Positions 23,666 through 33,542 of a stretch of DNA of 64,000 nt are shown here, in pieces. The notes beneath the pieces are model-generated. The model was given only the letters and a program-made list of their open reading frames with translations, did not search any database and was not told the origin of the DNA. Position 1 is the stretch's first letter. The number at the start of each line of letters is the position of its first letter. The position numbers were made by a program, and so were the translations under genes. Origin of the DNA: Bryopsis sp. KO-2023 (Eukaryota; Chlorophyta; Ulvophyceae; Bryopsidales; Bryopsidaceae); assembly GCA_030272585.1 (NCBI GenBank), contig BSYQ01000004.1, forward strand, positions 5,332,001-5,396,000. Reading direction: 5' to 3'.

Positions 23666-25296
23666 ATGGCACAGTATGCGCCTGTTGGAACGGGCGCCGC
23701 CACAGGCACCTGGAAGGGTGAAGGAGGGCTGCTTGGCTGCTGCAACGATGTCGGTGGCTGTAAGTGGCCTCTGTCTTGTCGTCTCCTGTTCGCGCTTGCC
23801 TGAACTAAACCTCGTTTTCTGTCGCACCGGCACTTGCCACTGGAGAGGGTGAACCGGTAGCGAATTGATCGTTGAGTCAAGTTACCCCAACTCGACGACC
23901 CCAAGAACGCGTCCCCGTCGTTCTTCGGATTGTTGTTGAACTGGAGCTTGAATATCACTCATAACTTTTTTCTATATAAAAAAAGTTATTTTTGGAATGT
24001 TTTGCAGGCTTCAAGACGATGTGTCTGCCATGCATCACCTTTGGTGAAACCAGAGAAGGTACAATCGCCCAGCCAGTAATTCCATGGCTGATCTAAAAAA
24101 AATCTGGCATTCAGTTCTGCTTCCATTAAGGGAGGGGAGGGGAGGGGGGTTGCTGAGACAAGAAACCCCTCCTCAAATTTTCTCCAGTAGTGTGTGAAAT
24201 TTGTAGAAGTGTCCTTGTGTAAGAAACCTTCGTCGTTTTCATAAACTAAAGAAAAGAAGAATATTTCCAGAAACTGAACATGAAACTGGAAGGATACTGT
24301 GTACAGCTTCACTCATTATGTAATCTGTTTAGTCGCACCCCTCCTCCTTTTCCCATTCGATGCAAAAATCTGATAAAAACTGGAAAGTTATTATAATATT
24401 AAGATAATACTGGACTTGTTAAATTAAGTTTTTACTTTTTTTGAATAATTGCAGCTCTCCATGGAGGAAAAACACCGGAGTCATGCCTAGGCCCGTCTTG
24501 TTCGTTTTTCCTTTGTTGCGTGTTGAGCGGCGGCCTTTGCACCTTCGTTTACTCCATGCGTGCAAGAAGAGATATCAGAGAAAAATACAATTTGCCTGCA
24601 CGTCCTTGCCCCGATTGTTGCGTTCATTTCTGGTAAGGGCCACTATTATTTGTTTTTTTTTCCTAAACGATGTTGAATAATAGAAATGATGTGCATGATG
24701 GAGGGAATCAGCTGACAGTGGCATTTTGTTCGCTCACAATTGAAGTTCGCAAATTAAATTTCTTTTATGGAGCTCTGCCGGCACGCATATCTAAAAAAAA
24801 AAGAAAAAAGAAATGTATTTACATATATAGAAATTATTTGGAACTGTGTGCGTGCTGAGGATATTATGATTCTATTTTTTCCTACCAAAAACCAACAAAC
24901 TACTTGCTTCAAACAGTTTTTTTTTTATGCGGGGCAGACTTTTTTTGTAAGGAATGAATGAATGTTTAGTTTACATTAGGCTTAAACTTTCCCAACATAG
25001 GCCGTCCACAACGAGGTGATTCAACCCATGCTACTGTGGAAAAAAAATCCAGCTCAATAGTTGGTTCTAGATACATACATAGCTTTTCTACCAACATATC
25101 TATCCGGTGGGTGCAGATATCAACATCCTTTTTGAATTTCTGTTTTTCGATTGAATTTTCGATGCTCTCGATCAGGTGTCTGCCATGCGCACTCTGCCAA
25201 GAAAGGCGTGAAGTCAAAGCAAGGCCCCTCACCGAATGGCCGATCGCTGAGGTCAAAGAATCGACCGCCAGCTATGAACCTCCTCCTGAAATGTGA
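23666..25296 (+). CDS. PLAC8-family cysteine-rich protein
   Basis: Four exons, 23666-23759, 24008-24058, 24455-24632 and 25176-25296, join in phase to 147 residues. The assembled order is the PLAC8 pattern: TWKGEGGLLGCCNDVGGCFK, then CLPCITFGETRE. A hydrophobic Cys-rich segment CSFFLCCVLSGGLCTFVYSM follows, then RRDIREKYNLP, CPDCCVHFWCLPCALCQERR and an acidic/Pro tail. Plant relatives (FW2.2/PCR type) sit in the plasma membrane and affect cell size, calcium or metal transport; which role applies here is unknown. Several exons lack in-frame ATGs and only make sense after splicing. Confidence 0.92.
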
Positions 25297-25913
25297 AAAA
25301 GGAAAAAGGCACCGAAACGTTTTTCTTTTTTCCTTCAAAATCTGACAAATTCAAGGTGTGGGTCATGGCGACTGTGGGAGGTTGCGCCGTTAAGAAGACT
25401 TGCCTCGACTCGTTCATCTCTGTTGCGATTGTTGTTTGTTTTGTTTTGGGTGTGCAAGAATAATAATTGGCAAGAAAGTAGCTTGGATGGGTTGATGGGG
25501 GTGTTTTTTCGTTATTTTGTTTGCTGATCTGACCAGTTGACGGTATTTTCTTTTCGTTGTATGTTTGGGTTGCGCCACTTTTTGTCATTATTCTATCGAC
25601 TCTTTTTCTTTTTTTCTTTTTTTGTTTTTTCTCGGGAATGCTTTTTTCAGCCACACATTGCTCGCACTTTTTTATGGGGCTTGCACTTTTGTTCGTTGGC
25701 CTACCAAATCGTTCGTTGTTGTTTGGCTGGTTTCTTTTTTGATGTTCAGATTCACTAAACTTTGCAGAGATGGTTGGAATCTTTTTACACTTGAGTAGGT
25801 TGCTATGACTGTGCACCTGGGCCCTGTTTCAAGTCTCATTCAATGAGTTGTTCATGCTTGCCTCCATCCTCACACTTTCCGCATCATTTGCTGCTCTCTA
25901 ATCGTACAGATGT

Positions 25914-26033
25914 CACTGTAGAAAAACTGCAGGTATCAACAGGTACTGACCAGGCGTCTCCCAGGTATCTAGTTTTAATACCTGTCCAGGTATTACATAG
26001 GCATAAACTAGATTTTACCCATTTCCCGTAGTG
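25914..26033. repeat. Possible 120-bp CACTA-type MITE with CAGGTAT subterminal motifs
   Basis: Begins CACTGTAGAAAA and ends TTTCCCGTAGTG, an imperfect inverted pair starting with CACT. Inside are five to six CAGGTAT/ATACCTG words in both orientations. No matching 3-bp target duplication was found (TGT versus ATA), so the call is weak. Confidence 0.3.
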
Positions 26034-26417
26034 ATAGATGGACCTACAAACTACAAATTAACTGTTATCTGTAAATACAGACTTTCCAAACAGGAAACAA
26101 CACAAGTTTGTCGCCGAAGTAACAACGCTTAAAGAAAACAATCGACAGTCAATCCTATTCATTGCGTCCACAAATACCCAACTACTCCGTACTTCTTTCC
26201 AAAATACCCGTTCTCAAACGAAGTAACAGACGATCACAAAAAATGCATTCCACAAATCGTTGATTGACAAACCAGGGCTCGCCCCTGCCAACATCTGAAA
26301 CAAATCAACAACTTCAAAACGAAAACTTCAACTTCGTCTGTTCTTTCCAAAAAAATGTGCCTCCCCATATTTTTTCCAACGAAAGTGTTCAACATCCTTC
26401 TACTTCTCTTCGTGGAT

Positions 26418-27548
26418 TTATGCTTTGCACGACTTAGGCTCATGCCCGCATGCACGCTCCGCTATCCGCTTGCCAGCTTTTTTCAGCCTCGCCCTTTTTC
26501 CATCTTCGTGCGGAACGTCCACGTACTTGCTCTCAAAGGTAACGCCTGACTTCGCGGAAATTGCATATTTGGCCCCAGTCTCGCATGAAACTCCAACAGG
26601 TTTGAAATATGTGGAGTAGACGGTGGCTGGACCAATTCTTGACACCGCCTGCTTCATTATGACCATTTGGTAAGGCCCGACTTCTGTGCCCACGGTGATG
26701 GTCTGTGCCTCCTCGAACACCTCGCTCTCTTCGGATCCCCAGTCATAGCCAATGGATGTACTCATCTCCCCTGTAACTATTCCCTCGATACCACCACCCA
26801 CCGATATTGTCATATCAGTACTCGTCGTCCAGGATGATGTCTCTGATATTTCTGTCCCGATAGTCTGTGAGTAAGTGAGAGTGCCTTCGTTGGGGTTGTC
26901 GCAATTGTCCAGAGTAGCAATGACAGCATACTCGTCGTATGGTTCCCAAGAGTCCTCGTCTCCCGCTCTCCATCCAATAAGCGTGCCCGCAGGGTCCCAA
27001 GAGCCATAATATGTTGATGCACCATTGCAGCTGAAGTAGGGAGAACTTGCATCATTCGAGTAAAGCGTCCCACCGCCTCTGTCGTTTTTCAACCAGATGT
27101 GAGTATCATCCTCGTCGGTGTAGACATAAAAGCCTTCACCTGACTTGCAACAGGTATGCCAATCCCTCACGTAGTTGTCAGGACTGCAATCCACGTATGT
27201 CCTACCGTCATACATCAACAAGTACGCCTTGTCTCCGTGCCATTCAATCTGGTATCTCTCCTCTGCCTGGCAATTTGACGAACCAGATACCATGTCCTTG
27301 TTGCCGTCTGGCCTGATAAACTTTTGGAAGTGTCCCCCAACGAAACACATGTACTCATCGCCTATGGTAAGGCCGGATCCGGACTGAGGCGCCGGCCCAG
27401 TCTGGAACCTCCAAAGGTAGTTGTTTGGATCGCCGCTGCGAACCTGCCACCAATCTATTCCATCCTTGTTGATATCTGGTGACGTGGTTTTCGCTCCTTG
27501 GGCGACGGCACACAGAGAAAGCACGATCGCAAACAAGACGCCGGTCAT
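26418..27548 (-). CDS. Secreted protein with aerolysin-like (ETX/MTX2-type) domain
   Basis: Single exon, 376 residues from ATG 27548. The start was chosen because it begins a clear signal peptide (MTGVLFAIVLSLCAVAQG). Residues about 25-215 form a Trp/Tyr/Cys-rich region of unknown fold, perhaps a carbohydrate- or lipid-binding head. Residues about 235-350 are rich in Ser/Thr with alternating polar and hydrophobic residues and a Gly-rich turn. This is the pattern of the elongated beta domain and insertion hairpin of aerolysin-like pore formers such as natterin and epsilon-toxin relatives. It ends in a basic tail. Membrane activity is inferred from pattern only; such domains also occur in non-toxic defence or transport proteins. 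Confidence 0.6.
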   Translation of the reverse strand: MTGVLFAIVLSLCAVAQGAKTTSPDINKDGIDWWQVRSGDPNNYLWRFQTGPAPQSGSGLTIGDEYMCFVGGHFQKFIRPDGNKDMVSGSSNCQAEERYQIEWHGDKAYLLMYDGRTYVDCSPDNYVRDWHTCCKSGEGFYVYTDEDDTHIWLKNDRGGGTLYSNDASSPYFSCNGASTYYGSWDPAGTLIGWRAGDEDSWEPYDEYAVIATLDNCDNPNEGTLTYSQTIGTEISETSSWTTSTDMTISVGGGIEGIVTGEMSTSIGYDWGSEESEVFEEAQTITVGTEVGPYQMVIMKQAVSRIGPATVYSTYFKPVGVSCETGAKYAISAKSGVTFESKYVDVPHEDGKRARLKKAGKRIAERACGHEPKSCKA

Positions 27549-28164
27549 TGTGTGAAGCAGCTGGTGAGGGCTACACGCGCAGCAATAAGTATCCCTCACT
27601 GATACACATTGATACATATCAGTAATGCACGTCACTGCATGCAAACTGTCCACACATCCCCCACAGTCAACGTTTCCTGTCCAGCCAAAAGTGGCGGATA
27701 TGGAGGCCAGGAGTTGGCCAGTGCCAAGAAAACAGTCACGAAAACGAAGATCAGACGGAATCCCCAGTATGCATTGCAGGGCAAGGAAGAAGGGCACGGC
27801 TCGCGCGCGGCTTAGATAGTCATCCACGGTTCGGCTCCTCCGGCCCAGACGATCTATTCCACGGTTCTAATTCCAGAATTCTTCGAACTTCGAAGTTCGT
27901 ATGGACCATTCTCCTTCCGAGTTGTGACCCGCGGCCACTAGCTAGTGTTAACTCAGTTCGTGCAAAAGCAGTACGGATAGAACTAACGGACGAGAATAGG
28001 GGTAACGTTAGAATCGTGGTTGTGGTAAGCCAAGAAGTTCTGTGGCTGAGGGAGCGTTACACAGGACCACGATTGTGATCCAGACTGAATACTTAAGTGC
28101 GAGCTTGTGAAGCACACAGCACCTGTAAAAAAAGTCGTTTGGGTTATTGGGCTATCTTTTGTTT

Positions 28165-28262
28165 ACACTAGTGAACCTTTGCTTCCTCGCGCGCGGGGGG
28201 CGACCCCTCGGTTTCCAAAATGCGCCCATGTCACACTGGGCGGCCGCCCGACCAGCAGACAT
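28165..28262 (+). repeat. Dispersed repeat, module order A-B
   Basis: Module A (ACCTTTGCTTCCTCGCGCGC through CGGTTTCCAAAATGC) is followed directly by module B (GCCCATGTCACACTGGGC then GGCCG and CCGACCA). B contains its own palindrome GCCCA...TGGGC. Partial or rearranged copies lie near 29757 and 31262. Confidence 0.75.
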
Positions 28263-28448
28263 TGAATGTAATTTAAGTGTTGTTGAAACCACAGTTCTTA
28301 CAATTGTCTCAAATCTCGTCTACAGACAAAAGTTGTCCTCTTTTCCCCACGACCAGTTGTACAACTCTCGTGACCAAAATCGCTTGATTTCGGACACGCA
28401 AAATCAATGTTTCAATCATTGCATCAAAAGAGGACTTGAATCGATGTC

Positions 28449-29402
28449 TTTCGATTTGAAAATTTGGCAGAAGCTGATTCAAGTGTTTTCCCACACATCT
28501 CCAAAGTTTTGTGAGTTTTGGGTTATTTGGTGTGTGTTTGTTAGGGGCCTAGATTTGTCCCCTCTTTTGCAGTGGGGGGGACAAATCTAGCCTCATCTTT
28601 CATCCACTTCCTCAATTAAATTGCACTCAAAAACATGCCCACGGGGTCGTGGTTCTCTCAAATCAGCTAGCGCACTTGAAAAATAACCAAAAAAATACCC
28701 AGCACGGCGACAACAGGCACGAATTTTTGGCGAAAAATTGTTATTTTTTTCCTGTAATTCGTGTCTGGATTAGGTCACAATTCGTCGATTACTCATCATC
28801 CACGCAGCCAATAGAAACAAAAATTTGTGGGCGGCTATACAATATTCTTGCTGCACTACGGTTAAAATTTCGTTTCATTCGAGAGAGTGGTTCGCGTGTT
28901 TGTGACGACTATTCAAGGAGGTGACACCGTTTTGGACTTCGTCGATCGACGTATTTCGATTTGAAAATTTGTCAGAAGCTGATTAAAGTGTTTTCCCACA
29001 CGTCTTCAAAGTTTTGTGATTTTTGGGTTATTTTGTGTGTGTTTGTGTTTGTGTTTGTTAGGGGCCTAGATTTGTCCCCTCTTTTGCTGTGGGGGGGACA
29101 AATCTAGCCTCATCTTTCATCCACTTCCTAAAATAAATTGCACTCAAAAACATGCCCGCGGGGTCGTCGTTCTCTCAAATCAGCTAGCGCACTTGAAAAA
29201 AAACAAAAAAAATACCCAGCACGGCGGCAACAGGCATGAATTTTTGGCGAAAAATCGTCTGAATTAAGTCACGATTCGTCGATTACTCACACTTTACGCA
29301 GGCAATCGAAACGAAAATTTGATGGTGGGTGTGCAATGTTATCACCATACTACAGTTAAAATTTCGTGGCGTTTGAGAAAGTGGTTCGTGTACTTGGGGA
29401 AA
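28449..29402 (+). repeat. Tandem duplication, about 505-bp unit, two copies
   Basis: Copy 1 (about 28449-28915) and copy 2 (about 28954-29402) share long identical stretches such as GGGGCCTAGATTTGTCCCCT, ACAAATCTAGCCTCATCTTT and GCTAGCGCACTTGAAAAA, with scattered changes and small indels. Each copy contains a hairpin formed by CTAGATTTGTCCCC and GGGGACAAATCTAG. No coding potential is seen. Confidence 0.85.
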
Positions 29403-29756
29403 ATTTAGGGAAAAAAATGCTCTCTTAATAAGCTTATTGGCCACTTTTTGGTCACGAGAGTTGTACAACTGGTCCCACTCACTTCCTAAATACACAAACT
29501 CGAACTCGACTAACATCCCTCAGCCAGGCGGCGCTTTGACTTGCGCGATCCTCATGTCTCACTAAACGCGATAAACCGCCCCATTCAATCCCAATGGGTT
29601 TTACTGTCAGAATTGATGGGAAGGTAGCTCGTGATTGATTAGAAGGAGTCATTTCATAGAATTAGAACATGGGATAGATCGAACATGGTTGTGGTTAAAA
29701 GAACGGAGGTACCTTGATTCGATGTAAGCAGCTGTTTACTTCACGTTCTTGATATT

Positions 29757-29850
29757 ACAGTGTGAACCCATGTCACACTGGGCAGCTGTCCGACCACGAG
29801 ACCTTTGCTTCCTGGCGCGCCGGGGGCGAGCCCTCGGTTTGCAAAAGGCA
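29757..29850 (+). repeat. Dispersed repeat, module order B-A (permuted copy)
   Basis: Module B (CCCATGTCACACTGGGCAGC) precedes module A (ACCTTTGCTTCCTGGCGCGC through CGGTTTGCAAAAGGC), the reverse of the order at 28165. Confidence 0.75.
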
Positions 29851-29944
29851 AAATAATCAAAAATCTGATACGGACGCTTTTCACTTAAAGTTTTACAACT
29901 TAAACCAAGGATACAATACCCCAAACTTCTCTACTTAAATAGTC

Positions 29945-30030
29945 TACGCTCCTAGTAAGACTCGAACCTCCACCATCCATTCCCAAGTGACTTACTCTAC
30001 AACTAGCACTCTAACCAACCACGACCTCCC
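29945..30030 (-). repeat. tRNA-like (SINE-head-like) sequence
   Basis: On the minus strand GTGGTTGGTTAGAGTGCTAG resembles a tRNA D-arm/A-box, and GGTTCGAGTC, about 50 nt downstream, resembles a B-box. The acceptor and T stems do not pair, so this is not a functional tRNA. It may be a tRNA-derived SINE promoter. Confidence 0.3.
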
Positions 30031-30204
30031 ACCAACCACTCACGACCACGTAGTACAGCGTCGCGTCATCTCACCACAGCCCCTCATCGTCACGTGATCG
30101 ACTGATGGGTCTGAGAGTGATGGACGCGTGACCGTAGGGTCGAGTCAGTGGTGGAGAGCGCTGTTGGTGGTTGAGGTGACTGACGGTCACCACAGTTGTA
30201 CGTA

Positions 30205-31255
30205 TCAAAATCACTATTTTGTCGCCTTTCATCATTATTTTCCGAGCTGTCGCCCTGGTCGGTCAGGACAGCGTCACAGTCCGACTCCCGTCACTCCGAC
30301 GCTGTATGTCTGACAAACAAAAAAAGGGGGGTTGGGTTTAGGGTTTAGGGTTTAGGGTTAGCGCGACCGGCTGTAGTTGTTTGCTGGTGTAGAGGGTCAC
30401 GTTGTTTATGAGAGGGAGTCAAGTCGTGTGGGAGGAGTGGTCGGAGTCACAAGCTCTATCGAGCGTCAATGTCTTACACAGGTCAAAACACGGTCCTCGA
30501 TACAATCCCAATAACGCCCTTTATCCTAACTCCATGTCGGACACCGAGAAAGTAAACCTAGTGGCTCTAATTAACCCGATAATCAGTAACCCGACTACAG
30601 CTGGTGATCATCATCGTAAATGAGAGTGTCGGGAGTTGGAGAGGAAAGAGGTTGTGGTTGGGGAGTTTAGCAGAGGAGGAGAACCGAAAACGAACTCGAG
30701 TCGACGCTACGAACTCGAGACGTGGGTGCTTTGATAGGACGCACACAGTTTCCACACAAACTCTGTTAAACAAACCCGTTCGACTAACACAAACAATGAT
30801 CCCGACTAATATACCCCAGCCTGGGTATTCGAAACGTCAGCCTCCGCAGAAAAAACACCCCTCACGAACGCAAGCCCACGACTCATCCACCTGTCATCCC
30901 CAAACGCCAGAAAACGCCTTTGCGTAGACACTAGAGTCCACACGCCGCCAGACGCCAGAAACAGGGACTCCGCCAAACTCGCGCTTTCCACGATGACTAA
31001 AAGGTGTTCCCACTGACCGACGCAAACGACCCCACTGTTTCAGTTTACACTAATAGATCAGACAGATTGGCTGAAGCTGCCCCTTCAAACTACACCGGCG
31101 CGCGCCAAGCGAGTGGGCTAAACAAGCGCGGGGTAGACCGGCGCGACCGGCGCGCGTCGAGCGACCGCGAGGTAGACCGGCGCGTGCCGACTGGCGGACT
31201 GTGACGCTATCCTGACTAAAATAGTGATGAAAGGCGACAAAATAGTGATTTTTGA
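30205..31255. mobile_element. Unclassified element with about 37-bp terminal inverted repeats
   Basis: ATCAAAATCACTATTTTGTC (30204 on) continuing to ATCATTATTTTC is matched by its reverse complement ending at about 31255 (AAAATAGTGATGAAAGGCG then ACAAAATAGTGATTTTTGA). The ends include CACTATTTTG, but the pairing extends beyond CACTA and no clear target duplication was found. The ~1-kb interior holds a TTTAGGG block and GC-rich GGCGCG words; no transposase is seen. Confidence 0.5.
30334..30360 (+). repeat. Interstitial telomere-type repeat (TTTAGGG)
   Basis: About 3.5 copies of the plant-type telomere heptamer, inside the 30.2-31.25 kb repeat element and far from a chromosome end in this window. 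Confidence 0.9.
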
Positions 31256-31261
31256 ATATTC

Positions 31262-31330
31262 AGCCTTTGCAAAATGCGCCCATGTCACACTGGGCGGCCG
31301 TCCGACCAGCATTGAACCCATGTCACACTT
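31262..31330 (+). repeat. Dispersed repeat, end of module A plus module B and partial B
   Basis: TTTGCAAAATGCGCCCATGT continuing to CCGACCAGCA is followed by a second partial GAACCCATGTCACACT, another permuted fragment of the family at 28165 and 29757. Confidence 0.7.
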
Positions 31331-32257
31331 TTTCCGCTGAATTCAGTCGTTTTTCCGTGGAACCAATCACCACCGTCCACTGTTTCCGCCGCGGACGCCT
31401 GGCGATCTTTGCCCGTCGTCCCGCTGCTGCCTTCCTCTACCCTGTGCTTGTCCTCCTCGCCTCTTGCCCGTCATCCTCTTGTCCACCTCGCTCCCCGCTG
31501 CCACCTTCCTCCACCTCCCTCCTTTGCACCTTTCGCCACCCCACTTGGATTCGATGCCACGACCTGTCCACCCCAATGTTCGTACGACCAACCCATCCTT
31601 CCACCATCCATCGGTTGCCATTCTCTGCTAGTCCATCTGTAGGTGTTGTCCCCTGTCGGCGATGCAGCCAGATGCAGGAAGATGCGTATTCATATCATAT
31701 AATCATATAATGACCCGCCGAGATTGAGAAAGATGCGCGTCCATGAACGATTAGATGCGCAGACCCCTCCGGACCCCAACCGACCCCTCGCGCCCAATTT
31801 CCATCGAGGATAAAGTCGCGAAAAAACACAAGCATGTAGAAGGTAGAGACGGTCGAGCTGGGACGAATACGTAGAATACGCCGTATTCTAGCGTATTCAC
31901 AGCGTATTCATTTACACTGGCAGCTGGGCAGCCCAGCCTGGGCTAATCCTCGGAAACATCCAACCGCAGAAAACTGGTTAGGCTTCTTATGTCTTGCAAG
32001 AAAACGGCTGGTGCAGTTATCAATGAGTTTGAAAAATTTGGAGGGTTAACTTCGCCATTCTTTTTTTTGGGGGGGGGACACAGGTTCGTGCCCCTTTCTT
32101 GCCCTCCTTCGATTTCACACCGCCGAGGTGTGACCCTGTCGATTTAAAGCAATCTGGACCAGCCTCCAGTCACATTCTCTGCATGTGCAAATAAAACCAA
32201 CCTCTGGAAGACAGTTAGCGTCGACACCCAAAAACCAACAACTGCTCATATCGAGAA
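31331..32257. other. Spacer upstream of the copine/RGLG-like gene
   Basis: A pyrimidine-rich stretch (31380-31560), a small perfect palindrome AGAATACGCCGTATTCT near 31870 and a T-run/G-run block near 32060. No gene is recognised; the last part presumably holds the promoter of the gene at 32258. Confidence 0.5.
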
Positions 32258-33184
32258 ATGGGGCTGTGCAGCAGCACTCGAGCGAAAGCGGACAGGAGCG
32301 GTCGTCCATACAAGTTCAAGAAAATCGCGGATGGCTTCGAAACCATAGCCGAGGTGCAACAGCAGCTCGTGAAAGAGGGACTGGAAGGCTCGCAGCTGAT
32401 CTTGGGCGTGGACTTCACGAAATCGAACGAATGGACGGGGGCAAAGACGTTCCGAGGCTTGCCGTTGCACTCTCTGGAGCTGGGGACGAACCAGTACTTA
32501 GACGTTATATCCGTAGTGGCGCGCACCCTCGCCAGTTTCGACGACGACAAGCTCATCCCTTGTTACGGGTTCGGTGACGTAACGTCGGGAGGGCAGCGAG
32601 TGTTTTCGTTCTTGCCGCGCGACCAACCGCTGCACCATTTGGATGGGGTGGTGGCGAGGTATCGGCAAATCGCGCCGCTGGTGGATATGTCGGGGCCGAC
32701 GTCTTTCGCGCCAGTGATTCTGCAAGCCATTCGCACCGTCGTCAACAGTGGAATGGGGTACCACGTGTTGGTGATCGTGGCGGACGGGCAGGTTTCCCCC
32801 GCTTGCGAGAACGAGACGATTCGCGCGATCGAGATGGCCAGCCATTACCCGCTGTCGATCGTTTTGGTGGGCGTGGGGGATGGCCCCTGGGAGAAAATGA
32901 TGCGGTTCGACGACAAGCTGCCGCGGAGGAAGTTCGACAATTTTCAGTTCGTCGAGTTCTACAAGGTCATGTCGATGTCGGCGGGGGGCAACCAGGAGAA
33001 GCAGATCGCGCAATTCGCGTTGCACGCCATGATGGAGTTGCCCGAACAATACAAGGCTATAACCAAATTGGGGCTGCTGGCCAAGCGAGCCACGGTACCC
33101 CCAGAAGCGGAGGGTTTAATTCTCGACCCGCCGCCGAAGGTGGTGATGGCAGACGCAAATCAGGGGGTGCCAACAGGAATTTGA
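32258..33184 (+). CDS. Copine-like vWA protein, RGLG type without RING
   Basis: Single exon, 308 residues. MGLCSS gives Gly2 for N-myristoylation and Cys4 for palmitoylation, predicting plasma-membrane attachment. The copine/RGLG A-domain covers residues about 25-275. The metal site appears as DFTKSNEW (a D-x-T-x-S MIDAS variant), then GPTSFAPVI and VIVADGQ; other conserved words are IPCYGFGD, YPLSIVLVGVGDGPW and FDNFQFVEF. Plant RGLG proteins are ubiquitin ligases with a C-terminal RING. Here the protein ends in a short non-Cys tail with no RING, so it is more likely a signalling adaptor than a ligase. EXOC5 converges 358 bp downstream. Confidence 0.92.
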   Translation: MGLCSSTRAKADRSGRPYKFKKIADGFETIAEVQQQLVKEGLEGSQLILGVDFTKSNEWTGAKTFRGLPLHSLELGTNQYLDVISVVARTLASFDDDKLIPCYGFGDVTSGGQRVFSFLPRDQPLHHLDGVVARYRQIAPLVDMSGPTSFAPVILQAIRTVVNSGMGYHVLVIVADGQVSPACENETIRAIEMASHYPLSIVLVGVGDGPWEKMMRFDDKLPRRKFDNFQFVEFYKVMSMSAGGNQEKQIAQFALHAMMELPEQYKAITKLGLLAKRATVPPEAEGLILDPPPKVVMADANQGVPTGI

Positions 33185-33213
33185 ATCCAATGCATGTACC
33201 AACACACGCAGGC

Positions 33214-33238
33214 TTCCAGAGTGAAATTCACTCTGGAA
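33214..33238. terminator. Perfect hairpin in the short convergent spacer
   Basis: TTCCAGAGTG and CACTCTGGAA form a 10-bp perfect stem around AAATT, 30 bp after the copine-like stop and in the 358-bp gap before the EXOC5 stop. It may influence 3' end formation of one or both genes; this is inference only. Confidence 0.35.
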
Positions 33239-33542
33239 ATGGGCTGGGTTCAGTTTTTCGAATGACTACAAATTCATATCAACGATACGAGGCATGTCTG
33301 ATATGTTTCCCTTCCTATATTTTTGACATTGATGGCGATCGGGTTGAAATTTCCAATGTTTACACTGTTTTTTTTTATAGTGTTTTCCTTGTAAAAACAA
33401 ATGGTGGGCATGCTTTGCCAAAATCTTGCTCCCTAGTGTTACATCCCCAACCAATATCAAGAAAACTGAATTTTCCCCCTTCCAACTTGGTTTTTTGGCG
33501 AACAAAAACCCACATATATATCCTATCATTAACGATCAATAA

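Noticed and set aside
23605-23958. Minus-strand open frame with Gln-rich start
   Set aside because: It is the antisense of PLAC8 exon 1; the plus-strand exons join into a clear PLAC8 protein.
26700-27820. Upstream extension of the aerolysin-like frame to 27827
   Set aside because: The extension has no signal-like start and is Cys-rich without pattern, whereas ATG 27548 begins a clean signal peptide.
30334-30360. Chromosome end
   Set aside because: The TTTAGGG block is only 27 bp, is flanked by other sequence on both sides, and genes continue to the window end; it is interstitial.
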